Below, in pieces: positions 11,543-22,450 of a stretch of 64,000 bases of DNA. The stretch is taken from contig CM059977.1 of assembly GCA_030490835.1 (NCBI GenBank), positions 25,277,335-25,341,334 on the forward strand, read 5' to 3'. The position numbers and the translations under genes are program-made. A model generated the notes under the pieces. It ran no database searches, had not been told where the DNA came from, and saw only the letters and a program-made list of their open reading frames with translations. Every line of letters starts with the position of its first letter. Position 1 is the stretch's first letter. The DNA comes from Annona cherimola (Eukaryota > Streptophyta > Magnoliopsida > Magnoliales > Annonaceae).

Positions 11543-11728
11543 CAGTGTTTTGAAAACCGGACCGAACCGGGCGGTTGGACCGGTCGGATCGTGAACCGGT
11601 CACGTCCCGGTTCGTCACTGTTACCGGTTCAACCGCGGTCCGACCACCGGTTCGATCCGGTTGAACCGGAAAAACCGGGAACCGGTCACAAAACCGGTTC
11701 AGTGACCGTTCCGGTCTTCAAAACATTG
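11543..11728. mobile_element. hAT-type MITE (CCGGTT-rich palindrome)
   Basis: A 186-bp element with terminal inverted repeats CAGTGTTTTGAAAACCGG and CCGGTCTTCAAAACATTG. It is flanked on both sides by an exact 8-bp target duplication TAGTATAG (11535-11542 and 11729-11736). Eight-bp duplications with CA(A/G)TG-type ends are the signature of the hAT superfamily. The interior is a dense array of ACCGGT/AACCGG motifs, so this is a CpG-rich island in AT-rich DNA. Confidence 0.88.
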
Positions 11729-11736
11729 TAGTATAG

Positions 11737-12603
11737 TAGAAGATAAATTACTTGGGCACTGTGCCATTTGATATTTTAAAAGCAGATGAGGATGGGCTTG
11801 ACACTTTCCCTTTTGCATAGCTTGCCCTAGTTTTCCCTGAGTCTCCTGTTGATACAGAAGAATAGAGCCATGCACTACCCTGTAGGGCCAATGGCAGGCC
11901 TGCGCTAGTCTTTTTGTCAATATTCTAGTTTTAAGTTGCTACATGCTAGGAGCAAGAAGACGCCGTAATAACTGAAGTCACAAATACTCAGCTAGCATTG
12001 AAGGAGTATGCAATTATGTTAAATAATCTCATAATCATTAAGCTATACGCATTGGCGATAAGCTTATAAATTTTATCAAAGAAACTATATTAAATGTAAT
12101 TATAAAATTATATTCATTAATGGTGCAAAACGGGTCGAGTTAATTGACCTAATTTGAAAATGAGATTGGGTTTGCCGAAAAGACGAACCCATAAAATCCT
12201 TCAAAATTGAATAAAATATAAAAATATTTTTTTAAAATCACTATTTTTCTTACATTGATGATTATGTGAAACTTATTCTATCATAATGATTTTTCTTTTG
12301 AAATCACTCTATCTATATCATTTTATAGATGTACAGATGGGTCACGCACAGTAATATTTTATCATAACTAAATAAGCGAAATACAATAAATGGAATAAAT
12401 TTCCCATTAATCACCGTCATGCGAGTAAATGGAAGTGGAAATCTTTTTTAATATTATATAATAAAGCTGACATAATTTAAACTCTAATTAAATAATTTAA
12501 ATTTAGAAGTTAATTTGGATTATTGAAGAAAAATAAACGTAATTTAACTCAAAGTAAATGATAAAATTTGCTTTTTAACGAAAAATCAGTCGAATATGCT
12601 ATA
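11737..12603. other. Intergenic DNA, no gene seen
   Basis: AT-rich sequence. A minus-strand open frame at 11699-11920 partly overlaps the hAT element and matches no family known to me. Nothing else was recognised. Confidence 0.45.
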
Positions 12604-12894
12604 GGGTGTGTTTGTTTAGGATATAAACATGTCAACTAAAACTTTTCAATCTAAAACTTTTCACTCTCCATAACTACTCTATTTTTTAATTATTTTTTCA
12701 CATTTTCCTATACAAACTACCATACTTTTCAATCATTTCTATACAACTGTCTATACAACTAACCTATCTATTTTAACTTTATTCTCTTTACTTCTCATTA
12801 TTACTCCTATTATATCACATCATTTTCTATCAATGTGACAACTTCTATCTCACAAACTTTTCATCAAAAGTTTTACCCCCAACTAAACACACCC
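12604..12894. mobile_element. Tourist-like MITE, well preserved
   Basis: 291 bp with ends GGGTGTGTTTGTTTAG and CTAAACACACCC. The interior is in the opposite orientation to the 14098 copy (CTATCTATTTTAACTTTATT, CTATTATATCACATCATTT). The flanking triplets are not an exact TAA pair. It lies about 200 bp upstream of the EXECUTER1 start codon, so it is part of that promoter. Confidence 0.85.
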
Positions 12895-13097
12895 GTAGTA
12901 TCATGCCTCATGCCTGTGGTCGTCCCACCAAGACAAGGGTGCCCAGATTAAGAAGCTGCGCCTCCCGGACGAGTTAGCGTCGATCCTACAGCAATCCGTC
13001 TTATCTAAATCCGCCTACAACTGCTGCAAGACCACTTATCCACTCCTACAAGTACTCCATCCACGTATTTCTATTTTTGTTTCTCTCTTCCTCTCGC

Positions 13098-16000
13098 ATG
13101 GCTTGCATTTCATCTTCTCCCTTGTCACCCTCTTCCTCATCCTTCTCCCACCTCGACCAAACCCTAAGAAAATCTCTATCCAATTGCGCTGGATTCCTCT
13201 CTCCCCCGACCCTACCCCTGCCTGTGTCCCGATTTCCCCACTCCTGCCGCTGCAGCAAGAGCCGATCCGACTCGCCATCGCCCTACGACGATTTCATCCG
13301 GCCCCCTTTGGATTCTCTGCAGGATGCGGCACGGAGCGCGATCAGGTGGTGGAGCGACTATTTCGCCTCCAACCGGGGCCCGCCCAAGGGTGGGAATGCT
13401 GCTGACGCGGCCACTGGCGAAGGGAAGGTGCGGGGAAACGAGGGCGGGGATTGGGACTGGGAGCGGTGGCGACGGCATTTTCAGGAGGTCGAGGAGCAGG
13501 AGAGGATTGTCACTGTTTTGAAGGTAATTCTGAACTGTGCCGCAGAATTTGCACTGGGCTTGGGTGTTTTGTTAAGCTGGGTGCGAGTTTCTAAACGTTG
13601 CTTGGAATTGCGCTCCAATTGCATCGGTTGCAAACGGGAAAGTTTGAGTCTTGCCACTAAGAGTCTTTAGTGGTGTGGGTGGAATGCACTCTGCAAACTG
13701 CAACAAAGGAAGTCTGGGTGTTTCTGCTAACATAGTGGTGCTGGGGAAATGCACTTCTCTGCTGCTTTGTTTATTTATTTATTTATTTATTTATTGAGGT
13801 ATGCTGCTTTGTTTATTTTGAATTGAATGAATTACATCCCATTGTTCTTAAGCACCCAAATTCATCCCGACCGTTTAGCGTGGTTTTTAAGGCTGAACTG
13901 TTGCATTGAGTTTGTTTAACCAAAAATCAAGGACGAAGATAAAAGCTTCCTTTTATGTCAAGAATTCAAAGGAAATGTTTCAGTTGATTCCAATTCATTG
14001 AACTTTAAAAAACACTGTATGCATTCATTGAGTTAAATGGTGAAGATCGAGAAAGTGATTTATACTTTTTTGGGAATAGATTTGTCATGTTCACTAAGGG
14101 TGTGTTTGGGAAGTTGTAAAACTTTTGATGAAAAGTTTTGTATGTAAAAGTTATCAAATCAGTAGAAAATGATATGATATTATAGGGGTAATGATGAGGA
14201 ATAAAGAGAATAAATTTAAAATAAATAGGTTAGTTGTATTGGTAGTTGTGTAGAAATGATTGAAAAGTAGTATTGTTGTATAGAAATATGTGTAAAAAAT
14301 AATTAAAAAAAGAGTAGTTATGAAGAGTGAAAAATTTTCAGTTGAAAAGTTTTAATTTGACAACTTTTTCAAATTGTCAAACACACCCTAAGTTGGGGGA
14401 AAAATTGACTGGGTTAGTTTTATTGAAGCAAATAGGTTCAGTTCATGAACATACCCTTTGCAAACCATAAATTGGTTGGAGTGATTGAATTACAAATAGC
14501 CTGGAATTGGCTACAGGGTGGACAGCCCACCTCTGAATTCTTATCCTGATGGAAGTTTTGAAGCTGTTGTGACATGATTGCAAACAGAAAGCTGATATAA
14601 GGAATTATGGAGACACCAAGATGGGTGTGATGCAGCATTAAGGGGTTATGCTAGTAGTTATATTTGTTAGTTCAATGGATTATCCACCTTAGAATTGACT
14701 TCTTTGTGAATATGAAGCCATCTTCGCTCTAAGAAGGACAATGAGATGTGCTTCTCGTTGGTTTTGTGATCAAGTCAGATGGAGAAAGATTCTTGAGGAC
14801 AAAGAAAAAGGTGTTCCATCATCTAGTCCAATGAGGAATTAGATATAGGTAATATGTTCATTTTCGAAGTGGTTGTTCTTGTGACTTGAACAGAACATAC
14901 TCCACCGAGGATGCTAGGGAAGAGCCTTAGCATGGAAATGTTTAGGATGCTGATGAATTGGTTCCACAAGGAGATGCTGTTAAAAAGGGTGCTAGGTGGT
15001 TTATAAGTTGAATGTTTAGTATGGATGATGTTTATAGCATTAAAGAAGTCATGCCAATTAGGTTTTGTATTCAGTGGTTTTTAATTTTTTAATTTTTTTT
15101 TTTTCAAATGGTGTGGTCTACATCAATGTATTGTTGAAATGATTTTGCAATTTTAAGTTAAATGGATATTGGATATAATTAGCTTTGATGTTGTTATAAA
15201 AATATCTATTTGAGCCCATAACAAAGTGATCTTATTGAGATTTTGGAAATTTTTTCCTTGTTAATTATGACTTTGTTGTTTTTCTTCGCATCAAATGGTG
15301 TAGTTCTACTTCCTGTTCCTGTTCAAGTAAATAAATCTGTATGGAAGGAAGAGGTTATGGGCACAAATATAGGGAATCAGGTGATCAATCTTGGATGGCA
15401 GGTGGGCAGCTGGATGACATGAGGATTCGTATCTCATGTAGGGATGCCATTCGGCTTAGGTTGGTCTGGTTCTTGGTTTACCATGCTCATGACCCATTTG
15501 TGTAATTCCTATCCTATCCTATTCATAGGTTGTTCTAGTTCTTGGTTGAGCCCACACTATCCGTGTGAATTTGATTCCGTTCTAAATTGGTTCCTCTGAT
15601 GCAAAGCATTAAAGATCAAAGCAATCGAGTTGTTTTTTCAGGTAAATAAAATATTCAAGGTTGATAAGAGAGTATGAGAGGAGGAAAGACAAATCCCTTT
15701 GGAGAGAAAGGAGAACAATAAATAAAAATTTGGTCCATATTGATGCAATATAACAAGAATTTATACTTAGGGTCCGTTGGGAAGATGTGAAGTAAAATTT
15801 GGAAAATGGAAATGGGAAAAATATGGAAAAAGTAAGAGGGCAATGTGATATAATAGAGATAATGATTAGGAATAAAGGAAATAAAGTTAGATCATTTTTT
15901 AATATGATTTAACATTTTAACTACTTAGTTACTCTGTTTTTCTATTTTTACATCTACTTTTTAATTATTTTCGCACATCTTGTATATAACTACTCTATCT

Positions 16001-19000
16001 ATTTTAATGTTGTTCTTGTTCCTTTTACTCCTATCATATTATATTACTCTCTTACTTTTTTAAAAAAAATTTCATTTTCTATTTTTGCACTTTTTACTAT
16101 TATGGTTGTGTTTGGGAAGTGATAAAATTTTTGAATGAAAAAATTTTGATATAGAAAATTTCGATATAAAAAATTTTTGAATTGAAAGAAAATGATGTGA
16201 TATGATAGGATAATGATGAGGAGTAAAAGGAATAAAGTTAAAATAGATATGTTAATTATATAAGTAGTTGTATAAATGATTGAAAAATATAGTAGTTGTA
16301 TGGGAAGATGTGAAGAAATGATTAGAAAATAAGATAGTTTTGGAGAATGAAAATTTTTATATTAGAGTATGTTTGTTAAGCTCAAAACTTTTGAAACTAA
16401 AATGTTTTACTCTTCACAACTTCTTTATTTTCTAATTATTTTTTCATATCTTCCTATATAACTACCCTACCCTTCAATCATTGCTACGCAGTTACCTATA
16501 TAACTAACCTATCTATTTTAACTTTATTTTCCTTAATGTTCTTTATTACCCCTATTATATCATATCATTTTCTTTAAATTAAAAAAAACTTTTATACCAG
16601 AAATTTTTTATTCAAAAGTTTTATCACTTCTCAGACACACCCTTAAAAAGTTTTTGTTTGAATAGCTTTTATGGTATCCTAACATGCCTTATATCTCCTC
16701 AAATGCACATTTTGATAGTTAAAATATCAAATCATATCAAAAGGTGTGTTGGTGGGACTGAGATTTTACCAAAAACACTTATATGTCAAGGTTATCCACT
16801 TGGGTTGGTTCCAGGTACCCTAATACATCACAAGTGTGGAACTGTGAGTTTAGTCACAAATTGAGCATTTTTGTATTGTTTTTGCAAAAATGTACCTGAC
16901 GACCTATATATAGATACGCAGTTACCTATATAACTAACCTATCTATTTTAACTTTATTCTCCTTACTGTTCTTTATTACCCCTATTATATCACATCATTT
17001 TTTTAAAATTTTAAAAAACTTTTATACCAGAAATTTTTTATTCAAAAGTTTTATTACTTCTCAGACACACCCTTAAAAAGTTTTTGTTTGAATAGCTTTT
17101 ATGGTATCCTAACATGCCTTATATCTCCTCAAATGCACATTTTGATAGTTAAAATATCAAATCATATCAAAAGGTGTGTTGGTGGGACTGAGATTTTACC
17201 AAAAACACTTATATGTCAAGGTTATCCACCTGGGTTGGTTCCAGGTACCCTAATACATCACAAGTGTGGAACTGTGAGTTTAGTCACAAATCGAGCATTT
17301 TTGTATTGTTTTTGCAAAAATATACCTGATGATTTGTCTCTCGACTCTCAACAGGCCCAGTTATCTAATGCAGTTTGTCAAGAGGATTACGAAGACGCTG
17401 CTAAGCTCAAAGTTGCAATTGCTGCTGCAGCAAGGACTGATACTGTGGGCAAAGCGATTTTTCATCTTCATGTAAGGCACTTGTTTATCTCAGTTTTATT
17501 CATGAATGAGCATGCATCATATTTAATCTTCTGTGACTGCAGAGAGCAGTTGAGGAAGAGCGCTACAAGGATGCTGCATTTATTCGGGATGATGCTGGTG
17601 CTGGATTAGTGAGTTGGCCTGAACTGACTTGTTCTCTGCAAACTGTTAAATACCCATTTTTGTTTGCTTTAATTGATTAATTTGTCTCTTAAATATTAAA
17701 AGAATTGTTGAAGATTGTCAGTTGTGGAAGATATGGTTTAGTATTGTAATGCAATATCCTTTAGTATACAAAAATGTAGGGCTTTCAAAATGTGCCATAA
17801 GTTGACTAGTACACTAGGACCAGTAGCCCTAGAGACCAGGTGTAATAGTCCGACTCGGTGGTTCTTGCAGAAAATAGCAAAAGCTGTCTTCCTGTTTTCT
17901 TATTGTGTTTTAGCCAAAGGCCCAAAAGTAAGTTACTGGAAGAATCTTTTTTTTTTCTGAAAGAATACCAGAAGAATCTTCTGATGACAATACGAAGGGA
18001 CATCCATGAGCCAAGGGATTTCAGTTTTTGTATTCCTATTCATTCTAGAAAGTACCATGAAGTAGTGACATATCAGCAAGTTAAGCAACCACAATTTGTG
18101 TTGTGCTTATCTTTCTTTTGGAAACTGAAGTGCCACCTGCTATTCCTATTGAAAATTTGCATTTCTAGGTTTATATCTGTTTCTACAGTGGATTCTGTAT
18201 AATCGTTGCCATTTTCCTCACCATTCTCTTATATATGCCTGCAGGTTGGTTGGTGGGCTGGTGTATCAGAAGATTCATCAGATCCTTATGGTAGAATCAT
18301 CCATATAAGTGCTGAACATGGCAGATATGTTGCAAGGAGCTATAGTTCCCGGTAGGGTTATTATTATGTATTCAAGAAAGATTGCATTGGAGTGGGCTTG
18401 CTTATCTAGTTATTATGTAAATGTTTAAGATGAAGAGCCAGAATTTTGTGCAAAGTCTTGCTGTTGATTGATGATGTTCTCTACGTTCGCTACGATGGTT
18501 CATTTGGAACTGTATCATATCCCAGAAGCCATTCATCATAAAAGTTCCACCAAGTGATGCGGTAACAGACTAAAATGTCAACTGCAATGCATTGGGCGAT
18601 GTAGATTAATAGTGATTATGTAGTTTGAAACATTTGTTAGCATTAGGTCATTATTTGTAATGCATGGAGCTGTATAAATTTAAACAGCTGTTTTGTTTGT
18701 TAAACTCTTTCAGCTTCGTTAAATTGTAAATTTGTGGCATGCTATTCTATTTTGATTGTGAAATATTAATATATTTGCTTTTCCCTTTTTTCAGGCAGCT
18801 TGCAACAAACGCTGCTGGTGTTCCTGTCTTTGAAGTTTTTATCACTGCAAATGATAAAGGAGAATACAAGCAACAGGTATGTTTCAAAAATCTGGCAAAT
18901 TGATTGGTGGAGTAACAAAGTGGAAGTAGCAGTTGTTTTTCCAGTATGAAGTTGTTCACTCAAAAGTTTCTGACATTAGCATGAGATAGCCCAGATGCTC

Positions 19001-22000
19001 TGCCTTCTATTTTCTTGCTCCTCTTCAGAGATGGATAAGATATCTATAAACTCCAATCTTTACTGGATGTGCTAAGCCATTATATCATATTCTGAGTTAT
19101 GTTACTTTACGTGGTTTGGCACGTTTTCTTATTCTTTTGAGAGTTAACTGTGACATATGAATGAGAGTTCCAAGTGTACATGTGTGTGCCAGATTGCAAA
19201 GTGGAATCTCATAGTGTTTGATGCTGCAATCTCTCCAGACTCTTAAGTAATTGGCATGGGCCTCGCAAATGCTGTTCTTCTATTTCACTATTATAGTCAG
19301 GACCAATGGGGAAAAGTTAATGTTGCTATTCTTTAATGACTGGGAGTCTGGCATATTTGACAGTTATTCGCATTGCTATTCCCAAGTAACTATGAAAGAT
19401 CAGTCTTAAGTTTCCTAGTTTCAGAAAAGCTGCTTCCTATTCTGTTTCCTAGTTTCAGAACAGAGCTGCATTTTAGACTTCTGCTCTCTGAATTAAGATA
19501 CAACTAGCAACATAAAATTTGCATTGTCAACACATCAATAATCCTTACCATGCGAGATAACTTGAAAGCATATTGTATCCAAAATTAGAAGCTTCAGTTC
19601 AAATCTCACAGCTTTTCCCATTTCTGCGAGTGTGGATGCTAATATGACTCACTTTTTCTTTTTTTATTTATGGCTTGTATGATCGCAAAACATTTCAAAA
19701 ATTTATTGTCAATCATCTAAGTATTGCTTGATATTTATAATTATATAATAGCTTTTCCATCACTGAGATGAGTTTCTTTCTTCCAGGCTGTCTATTTGAA
19801 ACGGCAGAGAGGAAACTTTGGGGATGATCCAAGCAAGTCTTCAGAACCTTCTAGTGTTAGCAGTTTAAATTCAACAGTGGATTTAGCTGAAGGAGAAACT
19901 GATTTGTCTGCTGAAAGAAATACTGACTTAGAAGATGGTGAAGGGAGAGAGAATGAATCCGATGTCGCTGAAGAAGAAGCTGGTATACAGAGTATCCTGC
20001 GAGATATGATTCCTGGTTTTAAGGTCAATTCCATAAAAGTGGTGGCAACAGGAAAAATAGATACAGATCTCATCTTTAAGGCATTTGAAGAAGATTCAGA
20101 TGACGAGGATGATGATAAGGATGTTGATCTAGAGAGTATTGAAGAAGAAGAACAAGAAGAAGATGATCATGATCCAAAAGCAGAAAGTGATACGGATGAC
20201 ATTGAAATGAATGCTGGAGCTGGGGTTAGAGGCAATACCGAAGATGGAAGAGCAATGGTGGTAAAAATTGTAATCGGAGAAGTTGCACAAAAACTATCAA
20301 ATAAGATGCCTTCCATGGACTTACTTAGGATACCAGCAAGTCTGGAGAAAAGGGGACGGACGTCGTTTTTATTTTCTATCAAGAAAGATGAGAAAGGACC
20401 TGATAGGAAAGGACAAGCTTCTCTATCCAAAAGTACAAAGACATCAGGTCAACGCAGTATTGATCTTGTTATGTCCGATCTTGCTAAGGTCATTCTTAGT
20501 AGGGAGAAGATTCCTACGAAGGTTGGGTTTTTTTTTTTGTTTTCCTTTTGTATATTTATAAAGTTTTCCCCAAATTCCTCTCCTCCTCCCCCTGCTCCTC
20601 CTTCCTTTTGTGTGTGAAGAAAGAGGGTGCAGATGGCAAGTGCATTCTGGGTTAAACATGTATTTTTGGATTATCTTTACCTTGATGGCCTGGATAATTC
20701 ATATATTTGTGTATAATTTTTTTTAATACCACCATTCCTATTGTCAGCTGGAGGACAGGGCACCAATTTCTATGATCCTTTCTAATAAGTGCTCTCATCG
20801 CCATTCCATGCGCTTTAATGATGCCTCTTGTATTGTTCGTGCAGATGCTCAAAGATGTTGAAGAATTGATAAACCTCACCCTTAGCCAGGCTCAAAAACG
20901 TCAACCTCTGTCAGGATCAACAATTTTTAATCGTATTGAAATACCAGCAACCTCTGATCCTCTCAATGGTGATTAAATCAGAACCACCATGTTTCTGGTT
21001 TTTGTATTTATTTAATGCAGTGTGACAATCTTTGTTTTAATGCTCCTTTTGGACGCTAAATCCTGTTACTTGCATGCAGGAGTGCCAATGAGATAATTAT
21101 GATTTTGATTGTTTCAGGGCTGTACATTGGTGCCCATGGACTTTACACCTCTGAGGTCATTCACTTGAGGAGGAGGTTTGGTCAATGGCAAGAGGATGAT
21201 GGGACTAAGAAGCCCCCAGGTTCAGAATTTTACGAGTATGTTGAAGCTTTGAAATTAACAGGGGATCCTTATGTGCCAGCTGGGCAGGTATTCATATATG
21301 AATGGATCCATGTATTCTTTATTTCTTTCTTTTCTTCATCCCTTTGTCAGTTAAAAAATGAGCAGCAGTATATCATTTTTACAAGCAGAACCTTTCTAAA
21401 ACTGTAGGAAAACTTTTAGAATCATTTAAGATTCTATCAATAGGTTGACGGGTAGATGAAAAATTATATCTGTGCCCTTTTAATTGATAAGACATCTACC
21501 ACTCTGTCTACCCTACCTTTTTCTGGGTTAAACATGTATTTTTCCATTATTATCCTAGTGTTTTTCATAGAAAGGCCTATGTATATTTTTTTTTAATCCT
21601 CTATTAGGATATCAAAATTTGTCTTTATCATCAGCTTGTAATTTTTTTTTGAAAGTTCTTTCTGATATTTTTCTTCCCATTTCTCTGAGTTATCTTTCAT
21701 CCTCCTTTATGAACTTATAAACAAAATCCAATGGGGGGGAAGCATAAGTATTGGTGTTATATCTCTATTTCTTCTGTTAATGTTTCAGTGTGTTTCTGCA
21801 GGTTGCATTTCGTGCAAAGATTGGCAAACGAAATCAACTGCCCCATAAGGGTATCATCCCCGAAGAATTTGGAGTGGTATTTATTCTTGCTTCCTTCATT
21901 TTTTTCTGTACTTGCAGCTTGCATGGTATGACTGGGAATCTTGATTTTTGTCCTTTTTGCTGGTAGATATTTCGAATATGAAAAACTAAATTTCTGGTGC

Positions 22001-22450
22001 AAAATGAGATTTCAATAATTACTTTTTACTAATGCTTTCCTCCCAATGGCTTCAACTCCTGCTTGCTAAGAGTTAGGACACAGATAGGCTGTAATTACTT
22101 GAAAGAGTTTGATTAGCTCAGCATGCAAAGAGGCCCTTGATGTTGAAGTACTGCTAAACTTTATGCAGGTTGCCCGCTATAGAGGACAAGGTAGGCTTGC
22201 AGAGCCTGGTTTTGAGAATCCACGATGGGTCGATGGTGAACTTGTAATTCTTGATGGAAAGGTATTATTGTGCTTCGAGTGTGTACCAAAAACATGCTTC
22301 ATTCTTGTCTGCATTGCTATACAATGATGACTAAAAAGCCTTGTTCATTATGTGCAGTACATCAAAGGAGGGCCTGTAGTTGGATTTGTTTATTGGGCTC
22401 CTGAATACCATTTTTTGGTGTTCTTCAATCGGCTAAAGCTATCGTATTAG
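13098..22450 (+). CDS. EX1: EXECUTER1, chloroplast singlet-oxygen signalling protein
   Basis: EXECUTER1 is a thylakoid-associated plastid protein needed for singlet-oxygen retrograde signalling. Exons: 13098-13523, 17355-17471, 17543-17608, 18245-18351, 18795-18876, 19787-20521, 20845-20968, 21118-21287, 21802-21876, 22169-22261 and 22358-22450; all phases join, giving 695 aa (Arabidopsis 684). Residues 1-60 are a Ser-rich plastid transit peptide. A tandem UVR region covers about 143-200 ([11 protein letters not shown] and [13 protein letters not shown]), an acidic tract about 365-420, and the C-terminal SOS domain (DUF3506) about 512-695. W654 (NPRWVDGEL) is exactly 41 residues from the C-terminus, as is Arabidopsis Trp643, the residue reported to be oxidised by singlet oxygen. 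EX1 is preferred over EX2 because AGAGLVGWW and [13 protein letters not shown] match EX1. The start is the ATG in CGCATGGCT. Confidence 0.94.
13769..13795. repeat. (TTTA)n microsatellite
   Basis: About seven copies of TTTA inside EXECUTER1 intron 1. Confidence 0.9.
14098..14388. mobile_element. Tourist-like MITE with exact TAA duplication
   Basis: The best-preserved member in the window: 291 bp, ends GGGTGTGTTTGGGAAGTTG and CAAATTGTCAAACACACCC, flanked by TAA at 14095-14097 and 14389-14391. TAA/TTA duplications with GGG(T/G)GTGTTTGG ends define PIF/Harbinger-type Tourist MITEs. It sits in EXECUTER1 intron 1. Confidence 0.92.
15770..16105. mobile_element. Composite degraded Tourist-like copies
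   Basis: A plus-orientation half (GGTCCGTTGGGAAGATGTGA, AATGTGATATAATAGAG) is joined to a minus-orientation half (CTATCTATTTTAATGTTG, CTATCATATTATATTAC). The result is an inverted pair of damaged copies in EXECUTER1 intron 1. Confidence 0.5.
16106..16371. mobile_element. Tourist-like MITE, plus orientation
   Basis: Starts GTTGTGTTTGGGAAGTGATAA; the body GAAAATGATGTGATATGATAG and GTTAAAATAGATATGTT match the family. It runs directly into an oppositely oriented copy at 16375. Confidence 0.7.
16375..16642. mobile_element. Tourist-like MITE, minus orientation, TTA duplication
   Basis: Ends GAGTATGTTTGTTAAG and CTTCTCAGACACACCC, flanked by TTA at 16372-16374 and 16643-16645. With the copy at 16106 it makes a large inverted pair in EXECUTER1 intron 1. 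Confidence 0.82.
16485..17344. repeat. 430-bp tandem duplication beside EXECUTER1 exon 2
   Basis: Copy A 16485-16914 and copy B 16915-17344 are adjacent direct repeats with a period of 430 bp and only a few differences, so the duplication looks recent. Each contains the right half of a Tourist-like MITE and the former 3' end of intron 1. Copy B ends about 10 bp before the acceptor of exon 2 (acceptor AG 17353-17354). Copy A stops short of a usable CAG acceptor. Confidence 0.93.

Noticed and set aside
13077..13097. Seven-codon extension of EXECUTER1 upstream of 13098
   Set aside because: It would need a TTG start; the ATG in CGCATGGCT is the proper start and begins a normal transit peptide.
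16658..17609. Two near-identical open frames in EXECUTER1 intron 1
   Set aside because: They reflect the 430-bp tandem duplication; the second only looks longer because it runs into real exon 2.
20167..20430. Antisense open frames opposite the EXECUTER1 acidic tract
   Set aside because: These arise from the codon composition of the Glu/Asp-rich sense strand.
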